Assembly (NCBI GenBank): GCA_003254925.1
Contig: QANZ01029578.1
Coordinates: 327,552-391,551 of the forward strand
Reading direction: 5' to 3'
DNA length: 64,000 nt
Origin: Chamaecrista fasciculata
Lineage: Eukaryota > Streptophyta > Magnoliopsida > Fabales > Fabaceae
Part shown: positions 11,268 through 22,409 of the stretch, piece by piece
Layout of the letters: every line of letters begins with the position of its first letter
Numbering within the stretch: the first letter of the stretch is position 1
The notes under the pieces: generated by a model
What the model was told of the DNA's origin: nothing
Databases searched by the model: none
Seen by the model: the letters and a program-made list of their open reading frames with translations, nothing else
Translations under genes and position numbers: made by a program

Positions 11268-12085
11268 GGCCAAAAACCTATTTCTGTCCATAATGTCTAC
11301 CCTAAGTTCCATTTTGATCCTTAATATTTTTTTGTTTCATTTTAGTCTTTAATGTTTTCCAATAGTTTTGTTTCGGTCCTTAGTAAGTTTCATCATTAGT
11401 CCCTAACTATTGAATGTGGTCATATCTCTCCCATTTCATACATGAATGCAATGAAATAAGAGTTACGAGTTAATTTTGACGAGTTCTTTCTGTGCTTAAT
11501 TGAAGTCATCAGTAAATGAGGTTAAATCAGACATGAAATCAGACCCAAAAATTGGCTACTTGTTTGATGAATTTGGTCATACATTTCACATTTCAAATTC
11601 GAATGCAATGAAATCAAAACTATAAGTTATTCTTGAGAAGTTCTTTCTCGATCTATCCAGTTGGGGTCTTTGGCAAATGAGGTCAAATAATACTCCGAAA
11701 GTGAGTTTGGTCAAAACATCAATATTAACTTTCGAAGTACTATTTGGTCTCGTTTATCAATTGTCCCAACTAGATAGAGAAAGAACTCGTGAAGAGTAAC
11801 ATGAAACTCCGATTTTATCACATTCGAATTTGAAACGCGAGAGATATATGACCAATTTCAAGAAATGAGCAGTTAACTTTTAGGCTTGATTTCAAGTCCA
11901 ATTTGATATCGTTTATTAATAGTTTCAATTGGGTTAAGAAAAAACTCATCAAATGTAATGCCTAACTCCAATTTCATCGCATTCAAACTTGAAACAAGAG
12001 AGATATGTTCATATTCAATAGTTAAGAACCAAAACAGAACTTCTAAGAAACATTAAGGATCAAAATGATAAAAATATTAAATAAA
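11268..12085. mobile_element. Foldback element, family A copy 3
   Basis: Inverted arms carry the family A phrases (TTTTGATCCTTAAT, GAGAGATAT, ACGAGTTCTTTCT and complements). The boundaries are approximate and no clean target duplication was found. Confidence 0.65.
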
Positions 12086-12194
12086 ATATTTCATTTGTTT
12101 ACTTTTGATTCTCCATTTTAATAAAAAAAATACTTAAAGAATTACCAATAAATCAAATATATTTTTATCATTTTAGTTTTTTTTATTAACCAAT

Positions 12195-12355
12195 GATATT
12201 CACCGTCGAGGACAATGACTAATCTCTTTGCCGCAGGTTCTTCACTTAAGGGTAAATGGTTGGCCACAAAATACTTTTTATACTCAAGGGTGAGATTCAA
12301 ATCCCCACCACGTGATTAAAGGATTAAGTGAGGAATCACTAGGCTACACTGATGT
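12195..12355 (-). mobile_element. tRNA-derived SINE
   Basis: Read on the minus strand it has a pol III A-box-like TAGCCTAGTGATTCC and a B-box-like GGGATTTGAATCTC about 40 nt later, followed by a non-tRNA body with AAGTGAAGAACCTGCGGC. The 3' boundary and target duplication are unclear. Confidence 0.55.
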
Positions 12356-13064
12356 GTTTTTTTTATTTTAGTTTACTTATATAGTATTTCTGTTATTATA
12401 TTGATACTATGATTCGGAAAGAAAAAAGAAAATTCAGTTCATAAGTGCACGTGGACAGATTTTTTTTTTGGTGAGTACAAGGGGCTAAAAGCCTAAAACG
12501 TGGACGGAGATTTGTTTGTGGTATGTATATTCTTAGGGTTCTTCTTTCATTCATCAAAATATACCACTATATTCTAACCCAAAAAAAAAAATACCACTAT
12601 AAAGATAAGTATATCTGGATATACTTTTTGCATTCAAAAAAGAAAAAGAAAGAAATAATTAAAGAGAGAAAGAAAAAGAGACGAAATTAAAGATTGAAGA
12701 ATATTGAATGCATGTTATAAATCACCAGTTTAGAATACTAAAGAATCACTCCAAAGAATGTGCAAACTTTTAACTATATACTTTAGAATATTTTGATGTT
12801 TGGATGTATATATATAATGCAAAAATATACAAAAGCTAAAGACATATATAGATATATAGATGGTAATAATATTCCTTCAAGAAAGTACCAATTAGAGTTT
12901 TAACCTATACGTTTTCACTTTAGACTATATACATGAAATTGAAGAATTAGAAAAACTTTGTTGACTGAAACCACTGATCGAGAGAATCTCTCTAAAATTG
13001 CATGCATAAACCCCACGTATAATGTAATGCCTCCTCTTTACGAAGAGCCACTATATATATATCT
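12356..13064. other. Intergenic AT-rich DNA
   Basis: No gene supported. Microsatellite-like TATA stretches are scattered through it. Confidence 0.5.
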
Positions 13065-13073
13065 ATATATATA

Positions 13074-13437
13074 GGTTAAAATGTAAATTTAGTCTTATAA
13101 CTTTACAAAAAGTTTCAATTTGGTCTTATTATTTTTGGTCCCATATTTTTTTGGTTATGTTAATTGTTAGAGAATGTTGGTCTCATATATATCTTTACAA
13201 ATTTCACTCTTAGTTCCATTAGATCCAAAGATATGGGACTAATTCTGAACCTGACTCAAAGATATGTGACCAATTCTGCACTTAACCCAAATATATGAGA
13301 TCAAATATGCAACAAAAAATATATGAAACAAAATTAGGACTTGACCCAAAGATATGAGACCAAATCTATAACAAAAAAAGATACGAGACTAAATTGAAAA
13401 TTGAGTAAAAGATATATGATCAAATTTTCACTTTAGC
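13074..13437. mobile_element. Mutator-type foldback MITE
   Basis: Inverted ends GGTTAAAATGTAAATTTAG and GCTAAAGTGAAAATTTGA (read inward) are bordered by ATATATATA on both sides (13065-13073 and 13438-13446). The duplication lies in TA-rich sequence, so it is weaker evidence than the others. The interior shares the TTGGTCCCATAT wording with 46228-46624. Confidence 0.65.
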
Positions 13438-13644
13438 ATATATATATATATATAACAATGCTTTTTTTTTTGTACCAAAAAGTCGATGTAAGTTGGGTCT
13501 CGGGGCTCACCAAGGCTAAGACATGTCTCAAAGCTTTATGAGCGTTTATAAAAATACTTACATATATATTTCCTACGCAACAAAACCTCACGACCTTGTA
13601 GTATATATTATTATGTTTTAGAGTGCTCTTATATATATATATAT

Positions 13645-14251
13645 TGATAAACTAGAAAATGGACAAGCTTACCTAGTTCAACAGGTGAGGGCTGGAAGAG
13701 CAATTTGATCGTCTAAGTACATGCAAGAACTTCACAGGGGGGCCCTGCGAAGAATACTCCGACGCTCAAGTTAGTGTATGAGAGATATGAGAGCAAGAGA
13801 ATTCTGAAAGGTCAGAAGTAGCTAACCTTAGTCCGCTGGGTTGAGCTCTATTTATAGAGCAGGGGGAGAGTGGTGGCCAGCGCGCGGGGCGCACCACGTA
13901 GTCAGGCACGATCTCCACCAGCGGGAGTGGTGGAGATCGAGATTCGCGGGACAAGGCAATTGTGGGTGATTGCGTGTTGCGTTACTGGGCGGGCGCCAGG
14001 CGACTGGAGAGCGTGGGTATGACTAAGTCCGTGACCCACGATCTCCACCAGCGAGGATTGCGGAGCAAGGCAGTCGTGGGTGACTGCGTGTTGATCTGGA
14101 GGCGCGCGCCATGAGCCTGGATGGATCACGACCGCCCCTATGTGTGCGGAGGGCACTCAATTGGCTCGAGTGCGCCTTGCAAGGTTTGGAGGGGAGAAGG
14201 GGCCCGGTTCGAGGGCCATTTAAGCGTACGCCCAAATAGTGATGTATCACA
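13645..14251 (-). mobile_element. 3' LTR of a Tat-type Ty3/gypsy retrotransposon
   Basis: On the minus strand the LTR begins TGTGATAC directly after a purine tract and ends in GTTTATCA, giving TG...CA termini and a length of about 607 bp. It is GC-rich, unlike the flanks. A near-ideal TATA box lies within it. Integrase and RNase H remains on the same strand lie 4-6 kb upstream in the element's sense. The 5' LTR is not in the expected place, so the element is incomplete. Confidence 0.75.
13848..13857 (-). promoter_or_regulatory. TATA box of the LTR promoter
   Basis: The minus-strand CTATAAATAG is part of a longer palindrome (GCTCTATAAATAGAGC). Transcription would start about 30 bp further along the minus strand, near 13820, which defines the U3/R boundary. 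Confidence 0.65.
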
Positions 14252-14262
14252 AGTCTCTCCTT
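14252..14262 (-). promoter_or_regulatory. Polypurine tract of the retrotransposon
   Basis: The minus-strand AAGGAGAGACT directly precedes the LTR start TGTGATAC. This is the usual plus-strand priming site of LTR elements. Confidence 0.7.
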
Positions 14263-14577
14263 AAAGAAGTCTACGAGCGCGTTCGTCGTACCATTTCTTA
14301 AGGCGCGCGGGGTGATAGGTTTGGAGCGCGTGCGATGGAACCAATGCCTGGGCCATGTATTCGTTTTAGGCGAACGCCCAAAATGTACAGGAGTACTTGT
14401 CCCCCGCGCAGAGGGAGCATCAGGAATGGCGGGCTTCCATGGGAATATGGAAAGTCAGTGGCCATGGCGGGCGGTCATGTGGTAGGTAGCGCTGTCTTGT
14501 CACTGACACGTGTTGCTACCCGGGAGGCCAAAAATTTGAAAAAGCAGAAAACGCCTCGGTTGCCGCACAAGTGAGGG

Positions 14578-14585
14578 TATTTAAG
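14578..14585 (+). promoter_or_regulatory. TATA-like box for the antisense extra ORF
   Basis: GTATTTAAGGCC on the plus strand lies just outside the LTR, in a GC-rich context. It is followed by a purine-rich leader, a good splice donor (CCCGGTAAGTAA, GT at 14747) and an acceptor (TTTGTGCAGG, AG at 15208-15209) before the first plus-strand ORF. That suggests an independent transcription unit with a leader intron running against the element's own genes. Confidence 0.5.
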
Positions 14586-15348
14586 GCCAATGCGAAACGG
14601 TTCCCACACTTTGCGTTGCCCATTGAAGAACCCAGGAGAGAGAAAAGAGAAAACCGCCGAGTTAAGTCGCCGGAGTTGTGTAACCGCCGCGAGATTTAGA
14701 GCACGGTGAACGTGAGTGAGAATCGGTCTGAGTTTGACGTGTCCCGGTAAGTAATTTCTCGTGACCCTGTTTTTTGGTTGCAAGTGTTAGGGTTTCGCAT
14801 TTACGGTTGATGGGGAGGGTTTTTGGATGTTGCTGTGATTGTCAGAAACAACTGAGGAATTGTTTGATGTTCATTTGTTTGATGTTTGTTGAACGTGGGT
14901 GTCTAGCGAGAATGGATTAGGGATTTGAAAATGGGATTGTGGGGTTAGAGTTTCTGGGTTTTCTGGGCTTGTGTTCGTCGTGTTCATGGTTGTTCATGAG
15001 TGTCTGGGTTTGCTCTCGCCGAGTTCATGGTGAGTTGTGACTTGGTATGGGTTTCTGGGTCGGAACTCACAGAGCTAATGAGGGGGTGGGCAACTGTGGC
15101 CGGTCGCCGCATGTGGGTGAATTGTCAAGCCGGGCGGTTGGGATGTCTGGAGTGTTTTTGAGTATGGCGAGCTATGTTTTGTCATGTATTGAAAATTGCG
15201 TTTGTGCAGGTCGTAGGGTAAGTGATTGTTGATTGTTCGGGCGCGGGCCGTAGAGGTTTTCAACGCACAAACTACCAACATGCGCACCATGGCCACAGGT
15301 ACCTTCTAATCCCTTGTGCTTTATCTCGATTTGCAAGTGTTAGAGACC

Positions 15349-17951
15349 ATGGTGGTCCTTAGGGAGTTAGAAGAAGGCGAAGAACTGAGTCGCGTTAGTA
15401 GTTTAACCACACAGGAGAGTAGCTCAGTGGACATAGAGGTGGTGCGCCGCTCGTTAGACGAAGCTGTACGGAGGGCGACCGAGTTGCTAGCCAGGCGGGC
15501 GCGTAGTGTGAGAGGCACACGAACGCAAGCTGAGGAAGCGACGAGCGTATATAACGGTTGCTGGGACATAGTTGTTTATAAACCTGTAATTATGTCGGAG
15601 ACGACCGAGGAGGAGTTGGTGTTGGAGATATCTGGCTCGGCGGCCGAAGGGGAGAGATTGATCCTGGCTCGAGAGCCAGTGTTGTGGGATGCCTGCGAGG
15701 GGTGGGGAAACCTTGAGATTAGGGGGACCGAGGGACCGCTCGCGGAGCGATCAAGATTTAACCACGACGTTGAGCTGGAGTCAGCTCAAAACATGTACTT
15801 TGGGCCGGGTTCAGGCAGGGAGGCGAGCGGTATGGTTGTGGGCGTCTGGGACGGCGACAACTCGCTTGGGTGGACACACCGGGGGGTTTCTCGTCAATGA
15901 GGTCATGTTACGAGATTGTTGCGTTGATGTTCCTTTCACCGACTTTGAGGTCGATGTGCTGAATCACCTCAACTGCAGCCCGGCGCAGCTGATGGCAAAC
16001 GGCTGGCAGAGCCTGAGGTATCTGCAGTATGCAGCGTGGGCAGTGGGCATAGAGCTCACTATAAAGTTATTCTTATATTGGTTTTCTGTGAAGCCCGGGG
16101 ACGCCGGGCGTGTGAAAATACAAAGGAAAGGTGGCAGTTTGCCCGGGTTTCCAACGGGCGTCAGCAACTGAAAAAACTGGAAAGATAGGTACTTTCCCAT
16201 CGTGCAGAATGGGTTGAGGCGCTCGTGGTGGGCAAGGGAAGAAGACGACCGTCCTAAGTTTCTTGTGGGGTGGTCGGATGCTTAGACAGGGGTGAGCCCA
16301 ATCAAGCGGGAGCATCTCAGTGATGAGGAACGCAGGCGGACAGGCATCTTTGCTCATTTTATCGGCATTACGAGCAAACATGTAATATATTGTTTTATCC
16401 CTTTAACTGAGAGCAGGTTGTAGGTGCTTGAGTGTATCATAACCATTGTCTTGTTTTGCAGCTTAGATCGGGGCGAAGAAGAGGACGACCGAACAAGCTG
16501 AGGCGGCCCGAGCTGAGCCGGCGGGTAGGCAAGAGCCGATGGCACAGGCGTCTGCGCCAGCTCGGGCGCGTGCTCCTTCTGCGTCGTCACTGGCGCATGG
16601 AGCTGGGCAGAGGACTTCAGGGCCTTAGTCGTCCCGCGCGCCAACACAGTCTGGTGCCGCGGCAGCGAGGCGGCATGGCAGACAGGAGTTAGCGAGTCCG
16701 GCCAAGAGGAGGACGGGCCCGCCGGTTCTGGCGCTTGGTGGGATGAGGAAGGCTCACACTACTGCCACTGCTGATGCATCCCCGTCTGGCAAGGGGAAGA
16801 AAAGTGACAAGGGCAAGGAGAAGGCGGACGCTGCTCCGAAAGAGGCTCCACCTTCCAAGAAGGCGCGCACGAGTGATCCTGAGGAGCTGGTCATGTTCAT
16901 ACATTGGACTCAGGAGGGGCTTGGTCTGTTCATCAAGAACAGCAGCCCAGATGGTGATGGGCCGCCGAACCCCCGACTGCATATGTCCGACGAGCGGAAG
17001 GTGGATGAGAGGGGGGAAGTGACGTTTCCTTACTTGCCTCCAAACCCAAATGGAGGGCGGTTCTCCAGCGTGGCCTCTATCCAGTCCCTATATTCTTCGG
17101 GTACCTATGAGTGGCACGACCATCTGGTGGCAGATGCGTTTAGGCGGCCGCCGGCTGAATATGCGGCGACACATAGGATGGTGGCTGTTGCGGCTGCCCA
17201 TGCCTTGCAGACGTTAACGCACAATCAAGCGAGGGAGGTTGCCCATCTGAGGGTAGAGGCTAGGGCGGCCGGGGGTGCCGAGGAGAAGAAAGCACTGGAA
17301 GATGCTAGGGACAAGGCCTTGGCGGACGCCCAAGCTCAGAGGGCGCTTGTGAAGAAGCTTGAAGAGGAGAAGAAGCGGGAGAGAGAAAGAAGGAAAAAGG
17401 CAGAACAAGAGGCGGCCGAGGCCGTGCAGGAGGCAGCGGCGCATCGGGGTGATGCGGCGGCCGTCAAAGAGGAGCTTGAGGCGTATCAAGCAGGGGAGGC
17501 CCAAAGAATATATCGGGCATGTCAAGACTAGAGGTCACACTAGTACTGATACTATGTGAATGCGTCCGCTCGTAGCTTCGAGAACTGCCGCAAGCAGCTA
17601 AGTTTGCTGAACCCTCGGCTGAATGAGGCGGGCATCGACTACACCTATGAGGTGTTGCCGGACGGGCAGGGCGGCTATGAGATACGGGTGCACGCGGATG
17701 ATGATGAGCCTGGCTCACCGATGCCCGACAGGCCGGCTGACTGGACTATCCACGCTTACGAGGTGGAAGAGGGGCGGTGGCAGCTCTGGCCAGGGGATGA
17801 TGGGTACGTGCCTCCGGTGGACGTGCTGAGTACCGCGGGCAATCAAGCGGATGTCGAGAATCCGGCCATAGCTGCGGACAGCGAGGGAGGAGAGGGGAGC
17901 GACGAACATGTTCCAGATGTGGCCGCAACGACTGTGATTTCGGATGACTGA
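15349..17951 (+). pseudogene. Broken extra ORF of a Tat element (putative gypsy-type transposon protein)
   Basis: The reading frame is preserved in pieces: 15349-15900, about 15840-16171, 16460 to a stop near 16625, 16743-17531 and 17556-17951. The second piece has the conserved block with GGFLVNEVMLRDC, VPFTDFEVDVLNHLN and FLYWFSV. I recognise this as the plant family annotated as putative gypsy-type transposon (Pfam Transposase_28). The fourth piece ends in a long charged coiled coil rich in Glu, Lys, Arg and Ala. The last piece has TYEVLPDGQGGYEI and an acidic tail. Pieces are separated by frameshifts and stops, and an intron may lie at about 16390-16459 (acceptor TTTTGCAG). Extra ORFs antisense to pol are known in Tat-lineage elements. 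Their function is unknown. Codon use is GC-rich, like the rest of the element. Confidence 0.7.
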
Positions 17952-18567
17952 GTCATCCATTTGTAAAATTTGTAATTTTGTTGGGGGTGTGCTTCCCCTA
18001 TTTGTTTGAATTTGTATAGGGTGTGTGTGCCCTTTTTTTGGATAATTTCGGGCGGATGTGCCCTTTGGATTTGTTGGCCGTGCGGCCTGGATAATATGTG
18101 ACGGGCCATAAGGCCTTATTTTGTTAAATATTTGTTGAATGCATGTTATGCGTAGTGTTATCTGTTTCAGATATTTATTATATTTGCGCAAGTATGTATG
18201 TATGTGTGTCCGCCCAACTTTGTTGGTGATCTAACTGGGGGGCTAGCCAATCATGAGATGGTGGTCCAGCATGACGTATGAGCAACTTCTCGGCTCGTGG
18301 GCTCGTGGAGCGCCTGAAAGAAAGCGTATGGAGGCGTCCCTCCTACTTTCAAGCTCTTCATCGGAGCGTCAGAAATAACTTACATGTTGCAAGTTGTTTA
18401 GATTAGGCTGCGCCTAAATTAACGTAATTGGAATAAGAATAAGCCGTACACAAGTCGTGTGAGGGGAGTGAAACGTTATAATTGCATTAACGTGAGCGTC
18501 GTGGCGATCGTTACACGAAGTAAACGAAATGGGAAAAAAAGACAGAATCTAAAATTACATAAATGAA
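17952..18567. other. Spacer between the extra ORF and pol of the retrotransposon
   Basis: Non-coding sequence with repeated GTGTGCCC-like phrases, then TATGTATGTATG. Both reading directions end here: the extra ORF from the left and the integrase from the right, so this is where the two opposing transcripts would terminate. Confidence 0.55.
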
Positions 18568-19449
18568 TCAAAGTGTAATGTTGTTGACCGTGCCGTCAAG
18601 ATACTTTCTAAGGCTTGCGACGTTCCACGGGTTTTCTAGTCGGCGGCCATCCAGTGTAGAAAGCATGTAAGCGCCCCCTGGAATAACCTTGACAATGCGG
18701 TATGGTCCTTCCCAGTTAGGGTGTAGCTTGTCGTGCGAGCGGTTCAAGCGGTCGTTGGCTACGTCTCGAAGGATGAGGTCGCCTACCTCGAAGGACCGGT
18801 GTTTGACCTTCTTGTTGAAGTATTTCGCCATGCGCTCTTTGTAGGCGGCCTGCCGGATGCTGGCAATTTCGCGTACCTCTTCGAGTTCGTCCGGGGCGAT
18901 CGCCCTGCAACTTCGATTGGCCTTCTCGTTATAGTATAAGACTCTGTCAGAGAGGTAAGCAGTCTCAGCTGGGATCATGGCGGGCGACCCATAGGTAAGG
19001 GTGTAAGGCGCCTCGCCTGTAGACTCTTGAGGTGTGATGCGATAGGACCATAAGACGATTGGAAGTTCGTCCGCCCAACGACCTTTTGCGTTGTCGAGTC
19101 GGTGCTTCAATCCGTTCAGGATGATGCGGTTGGCGAGCTTGGTTTTCCCATTAGTTGAGGGGTGTTCGACTGAGGTGTTGCCTAGGGAGATGTCATATTC
19201 GGCGCAAAATTCGCGAAAAGATTCGATGATGAACTGGCGACCGTTATCGCTGAAGAGTCGCTGGGGGACGCCAAATCGGGAGAGAATGTTTTGCAAGACG
19301 AAAGTTTTCATCTGTGCCGAGCTGATGGATCTGACCGGTTCTGCCTCGATCCATTTGGTAAAAAGATCGATTGCCACGATAAGGAACTTTCGTTGGCCGG
19401 TGGCGGTCGGAAATGACCCTAGGATGTCGATCCCCCACACATCGAAAGG
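18568..19449 (-). pseudogene. Ty3/gypsy integrase core and C-terminal part (inactive)
   Basis: An open frame of about 290 codons starts just after an in-frame TAG that replaces a codon of the block before DVWGIDILG. The first catalytic Asp (GIDILG) and the second (LFSDNGRQF) are present. At the third site the conserved Glu is replaced by Lys (STNGKTKLAN). The C-terminal part (GDLILR, then WEGPYRIVK) is typical of Ty3/gypsy integrases, and no chromodomain follows, consistent with the Tat lineage. The stop and the lost Glu argue that the protein cannot work. Confidence 0.85.
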
Positions 19450-19521
19450 CTAGGGGGACTCCATTGGGCGCATGTCTTCTCCCAAAATATGGATGTGGTT
19501 GGCATGCTCCTAGCACTTTCT

Positions 19522-20469
19522 TCAGGTTTTTACCAGTTCGGTGGCGTCCCTGATGATGGAAGGCCAATAGTACCCCGAGATGAGGATTTTGCGTTTTAAA
19601 GTGGGTGCTGCCTGATGTGAGCCGTAGAGTCCTTCGTGGAGCTCTTTGAGGATGAGGCAGACGTCGTTTGGTCCGACGCATCTGAGGCAGGGCATAGAGT
19701 GACCTCTCCGGTAAAGGTCATTACCCCAGAGGAAGTAGTGGGCAGCCCGGCGCACGACCTTTCGGGCTTCGTTCCTGCCAGGCGGGAGAGTTCCATTTCT
19801 GATGTAAGCGACGATTGGCGTTCGCCAGTCAGGAGTTGTCTCGACAGCCAGGACCATTGGTCCTTCAATTGATGTGCGTTCCAGGGTGGTGTGAATGATA
19901 GAAGAGCGGCCTCTAGCGTCCGGCTTAGAGGCTAGCTTGGCCAAAGCATCTGCCCTGGTATTTTTAGAACGCAAGATGTGCGTGAATTGAGCGGCCCGAA
20001 TGTGATGACGGAGGATGTATTGTGCCTTTTCCACATACTTGAGTATAGTGGGTTCCTTAGCCTCGAAATCTCCTTTCATATGTCCGACTACAAGCTGGGA
20101 GTCGCTGTAGACGTGAATGTCCTGGGCGCCCATGCCTACGGCGAGTTCGAGGGCGGCAATGAGTGCTTCATACTCTGCCTGATTATTTGTGGCAAGAAAG
20201 CGTATGTCGATAGCCTGTTCGATGGCGTAACCGTCGAGCAACTCGACGATGACTCCTGCACCGCGAAGCTTGACGGACGAGGCACCATCAATGTAAATGT
20301 TCCATATGATGGAGACTGGATCAGCGGGCGTCATCTCCGCGACGAAGTCAGCGAGAGCTTGCCCTTTGATAGCGCGCCGAGGTTCGAAGGTGAGGCCGAA
20401 TTCAGAAAGCTCGATCAACCAGTTGACCAGGCGGCCCGCAATGTCGGGCTGATGGATGATTTGCCTCAT
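19522..20469 (-). pseudogene. Ty3/gypsy RT connection, RNase H and integrase zinc-binding fragment
   Basis: 315 codons without a stop. The N-terminus (IIHQPDIAGRLVNWLIEL, then GQALADF) is the end of reverse transcriptase. RNase H follows with all four acidic positions visible (YIDGASS, NQAEYEAL, VYSDSQL, RADALAKL). Near the C-terminus is the start of the integrase HHCC finger (HEGLYGSH), but the two-Cys half is broken by TGA and TAG codons at about 19500-19525. Upstream of 20480 the RT reading is frameshifted and then lost. There is no RT core, protease, gag or 5' LTR, so the element is truncated. Confidence 0.85.
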
Positions 20470-20542
20470 GGGCGGTCAAGATCAATGGACAAAATACTTG
20501 TGTTTTGTCCAGTCCTGTCTCTGACAAAAAAATATATATATA

Positions 20543-20834
20543 CTAGTGTGCAGCCATCTTAGGAAATATTAAAATATTTAAATTAAATAATTATTAAAAC
20601 TTTAAAATTATAAATATTTTATAATATTTTTAATAAAAATTTAATTTTTTATAATATATTGTTATTTTTATTTTATTTTAATAACATTTTTTTTATTTAA
20701 GTAGTGAGAAATTTTTTTTTCATTTAAGTTGTGAGAAGTTACTTAACTCTTTTTACTATTTTTTCTCTTTTAATATTTTATAATAAAATTAATTTTGACC
20801 AATCAAAACACTCCTCACACATAAATAGTATAGA
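20543..20834 (-). mobile_element. Short Helitron-like element at the edge of the retrotransposon
   Basis: On the minus strand it begins TCTATACTATTTATG and ends GCTGCACACTAG followed by T. The start matches the Helitron at 62791-63415. The 3' hairpin is weak, so the assignment rests on the termini and the A/T insertion site. Confidence 0.5.
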
Positions 20835-21339
20835 TATAGATATAATATTTCAAAGTTTTAATATATATATATATATAATTACAAAATAGTTTTAAAAAAA
20901 TTAGTGATAATAAAAGTCATTTAATTATATTTATAAGTAATGAAAAATGAATATTGTGAAGTTTATCTTCTAATAATTTTGATTTTCACTTCTCTTTAAA
21001 TTGTATATTATTTCACTAAAATAGATTTGTAAACTCTTAGAATAGAGTATATCATGTATGTTCTCATGGCAGTTAACTTTCTAAGGCAATTACGATCCCA
21101 ACTATTATTATATTTTTAGCTTAATTTCCACATATACATTTTATAAAACAATTGTTAAAAGCTTACGATCGATGTAGATTGATGCAATAATAATTTACAA
21201 CATATATTATATACATATAGTAAATTAATGATTGTATTATTCAAGATTCGATTTTTTTTTTAATTTTGTTTTTCAAATGCATAGGTTTGAGGTAGTTAAT
21301 GTTTGGCTAATTGCACCACGAAGCGTGAGTTTTAGGTTA
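20835..21339. other. Intergenic AT-rich DNA
   Basis: No gene or bounded repeat is supported. Confidence 0.5.
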
Positions 21340-21700
21340 GAGACAGAAAATATCATTGAGTTTTAAAACTTGAAAGGAAGACCGCTTGAGTTTTCAACTA
21401 TATTCACTTAGTTACCCTGAATTTTAAAACTTGACAAAAAAAAAATCCCTTGAGTTTTCATGTTTGTTCACTTAAAAGTTAAGACCCTTAAGTTTTTTTC
21501 TTTAAAAAATGAGGCTATTTAAGAGTTTTAAATAAGTAAAGTTAAAACTTAAAAGTTCAGAGGTTAAAACTTAAAAGTTCAGAGGGTTTGTCTGTCAAGT
21601 TTTAAAACTCAAAGGTCTTAAATGAACACAATTGAGAACCCGGAGGATATTTCAGTCAAATTTTAAAACTCAGGAATACTTTCTACTCCTAACTTAAAAC
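21340..21700. repeat. Foldback repeat (TTTTAAAACT arms)
   Basis: Several TGAGTTTTAAAACTTGA-like words on the left reappear in inverted order (TCAAGTTTTAAAACTCA, AAATTTTAAAACTCAGG) on the right. Two adjacent near-identical 25-bp units (GTTAAAACTTAAAAGTTCAGAGG) lie in the middle. No target duplication was identified. Confidence 0.5.
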
Positions 21701-21755
21701 CCAGGAGATCTTTTGAGTTACTACACTCTCCCTAAGTGACCAAAGTCCATTTGAA

Positions 21756-21961
21756 CATAGAGTATAATAGTTAAGGCTTTGTTGACAACACCAAGATCAA
21801 TAATGATTTTCATCCTACCAATATTTTTCATAGAGAATCAATTGTACTTTTAGTTTTAGTTCAGCATTGTGTACATATTATTCCTCATTTGAGTTAATGA
21901 TTATAAAGTGTCGTTTGATTTTCTTATAATTTCATTTGGCTTCATGTTTTTCGAAAAAAAA
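21756..21961 (+). mobile_element. 5'-truncated retroposon with 13-bp target duplication
   Basis: AAGTCCATTTGAA flanks the insert at 21743-21755 and 21962-21974. The insert ends in a run of ten A. Its first part (GTTGACAACACC, GATTTTCATCCT) matches the retroposon at 10471-11095, so both belong to one family and this one is the shorter relic. Confidence 0.75.
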
Positions 21962-21982
21962 AAGTCCATTTGAATAATATAC

Positions 21983-22036
21983 TTAGGCCCAATTAAGCTG
22001 GAGGTTGAGTGTTGGTCTTGGGCCTTAACGAGCCCA
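21983..22036 (+). promoter_or_regulatory. Site II (TGGGCC) cluster upstream of the Ycf20-like gene
   Basis: TAGGCCCAAT, TTGGGCCTTAA and GAGCCCAATCC lie within about 50 bp, just before the pyrimidine-rich leader. Such TCP-binding site II elements are frequent in promoters of plant housekeeping and organelle-protein genes. Confidence 0.5.
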
Positions 22037-22338
22037 ATCCAAATGAGTAAAAAACGTAAAATGATGAAGCCTTTGTCTCATTTCATCGTTTTCATTTCTA
22101 TTGACTATTGCTCTCCATCGTCCGTCGAACACAGCACATATGGATTATGTTTAAGATTCTCCTACTCTCATTCTGGCCTCTCGATTACCGTCTCTCTCTT
22201 CGTTTCCTCTGTCTTTGGTACTCTTTTTTTTTTGATTTGAGTGTTTTTGATGTTGGTTTTTCGAGACCAGATTTATACTCAACTATATATGTTTGTTTAT
22301 ATTGATTGGTGAATTTTTATTCCACCATTGAATTGCAG

Positions 22339-22409
22339 AAGCCAAATTTGAAGGATATGAAATATCAAGCTTTCGGTTAGGAATTTCCTGGTGCATTTTG
22401 GAGAAAGAG
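22339..22409 (+). other. 5'UTR exon of the Ycf20-like gene with a 7-codon uORF
   Basis: It is bounded by an acceptor (AATTGCAG) and a donor (GAAAGAG/GTAATG). It contains ATG at 22357, an open frame of seven codons (MKYQAFG) and TAG at 22378-22380. The next UTR exon would start at 24267 after CATTCTTAG. The exons are inferred from splice signals only. Confidence 0.5.

Noticed and set aside
16073..18191. Minus-strand frames across the extra ORF region
   Set aside because: Shadows caused by GC-rich codon use of the plus-strand coding pieces.
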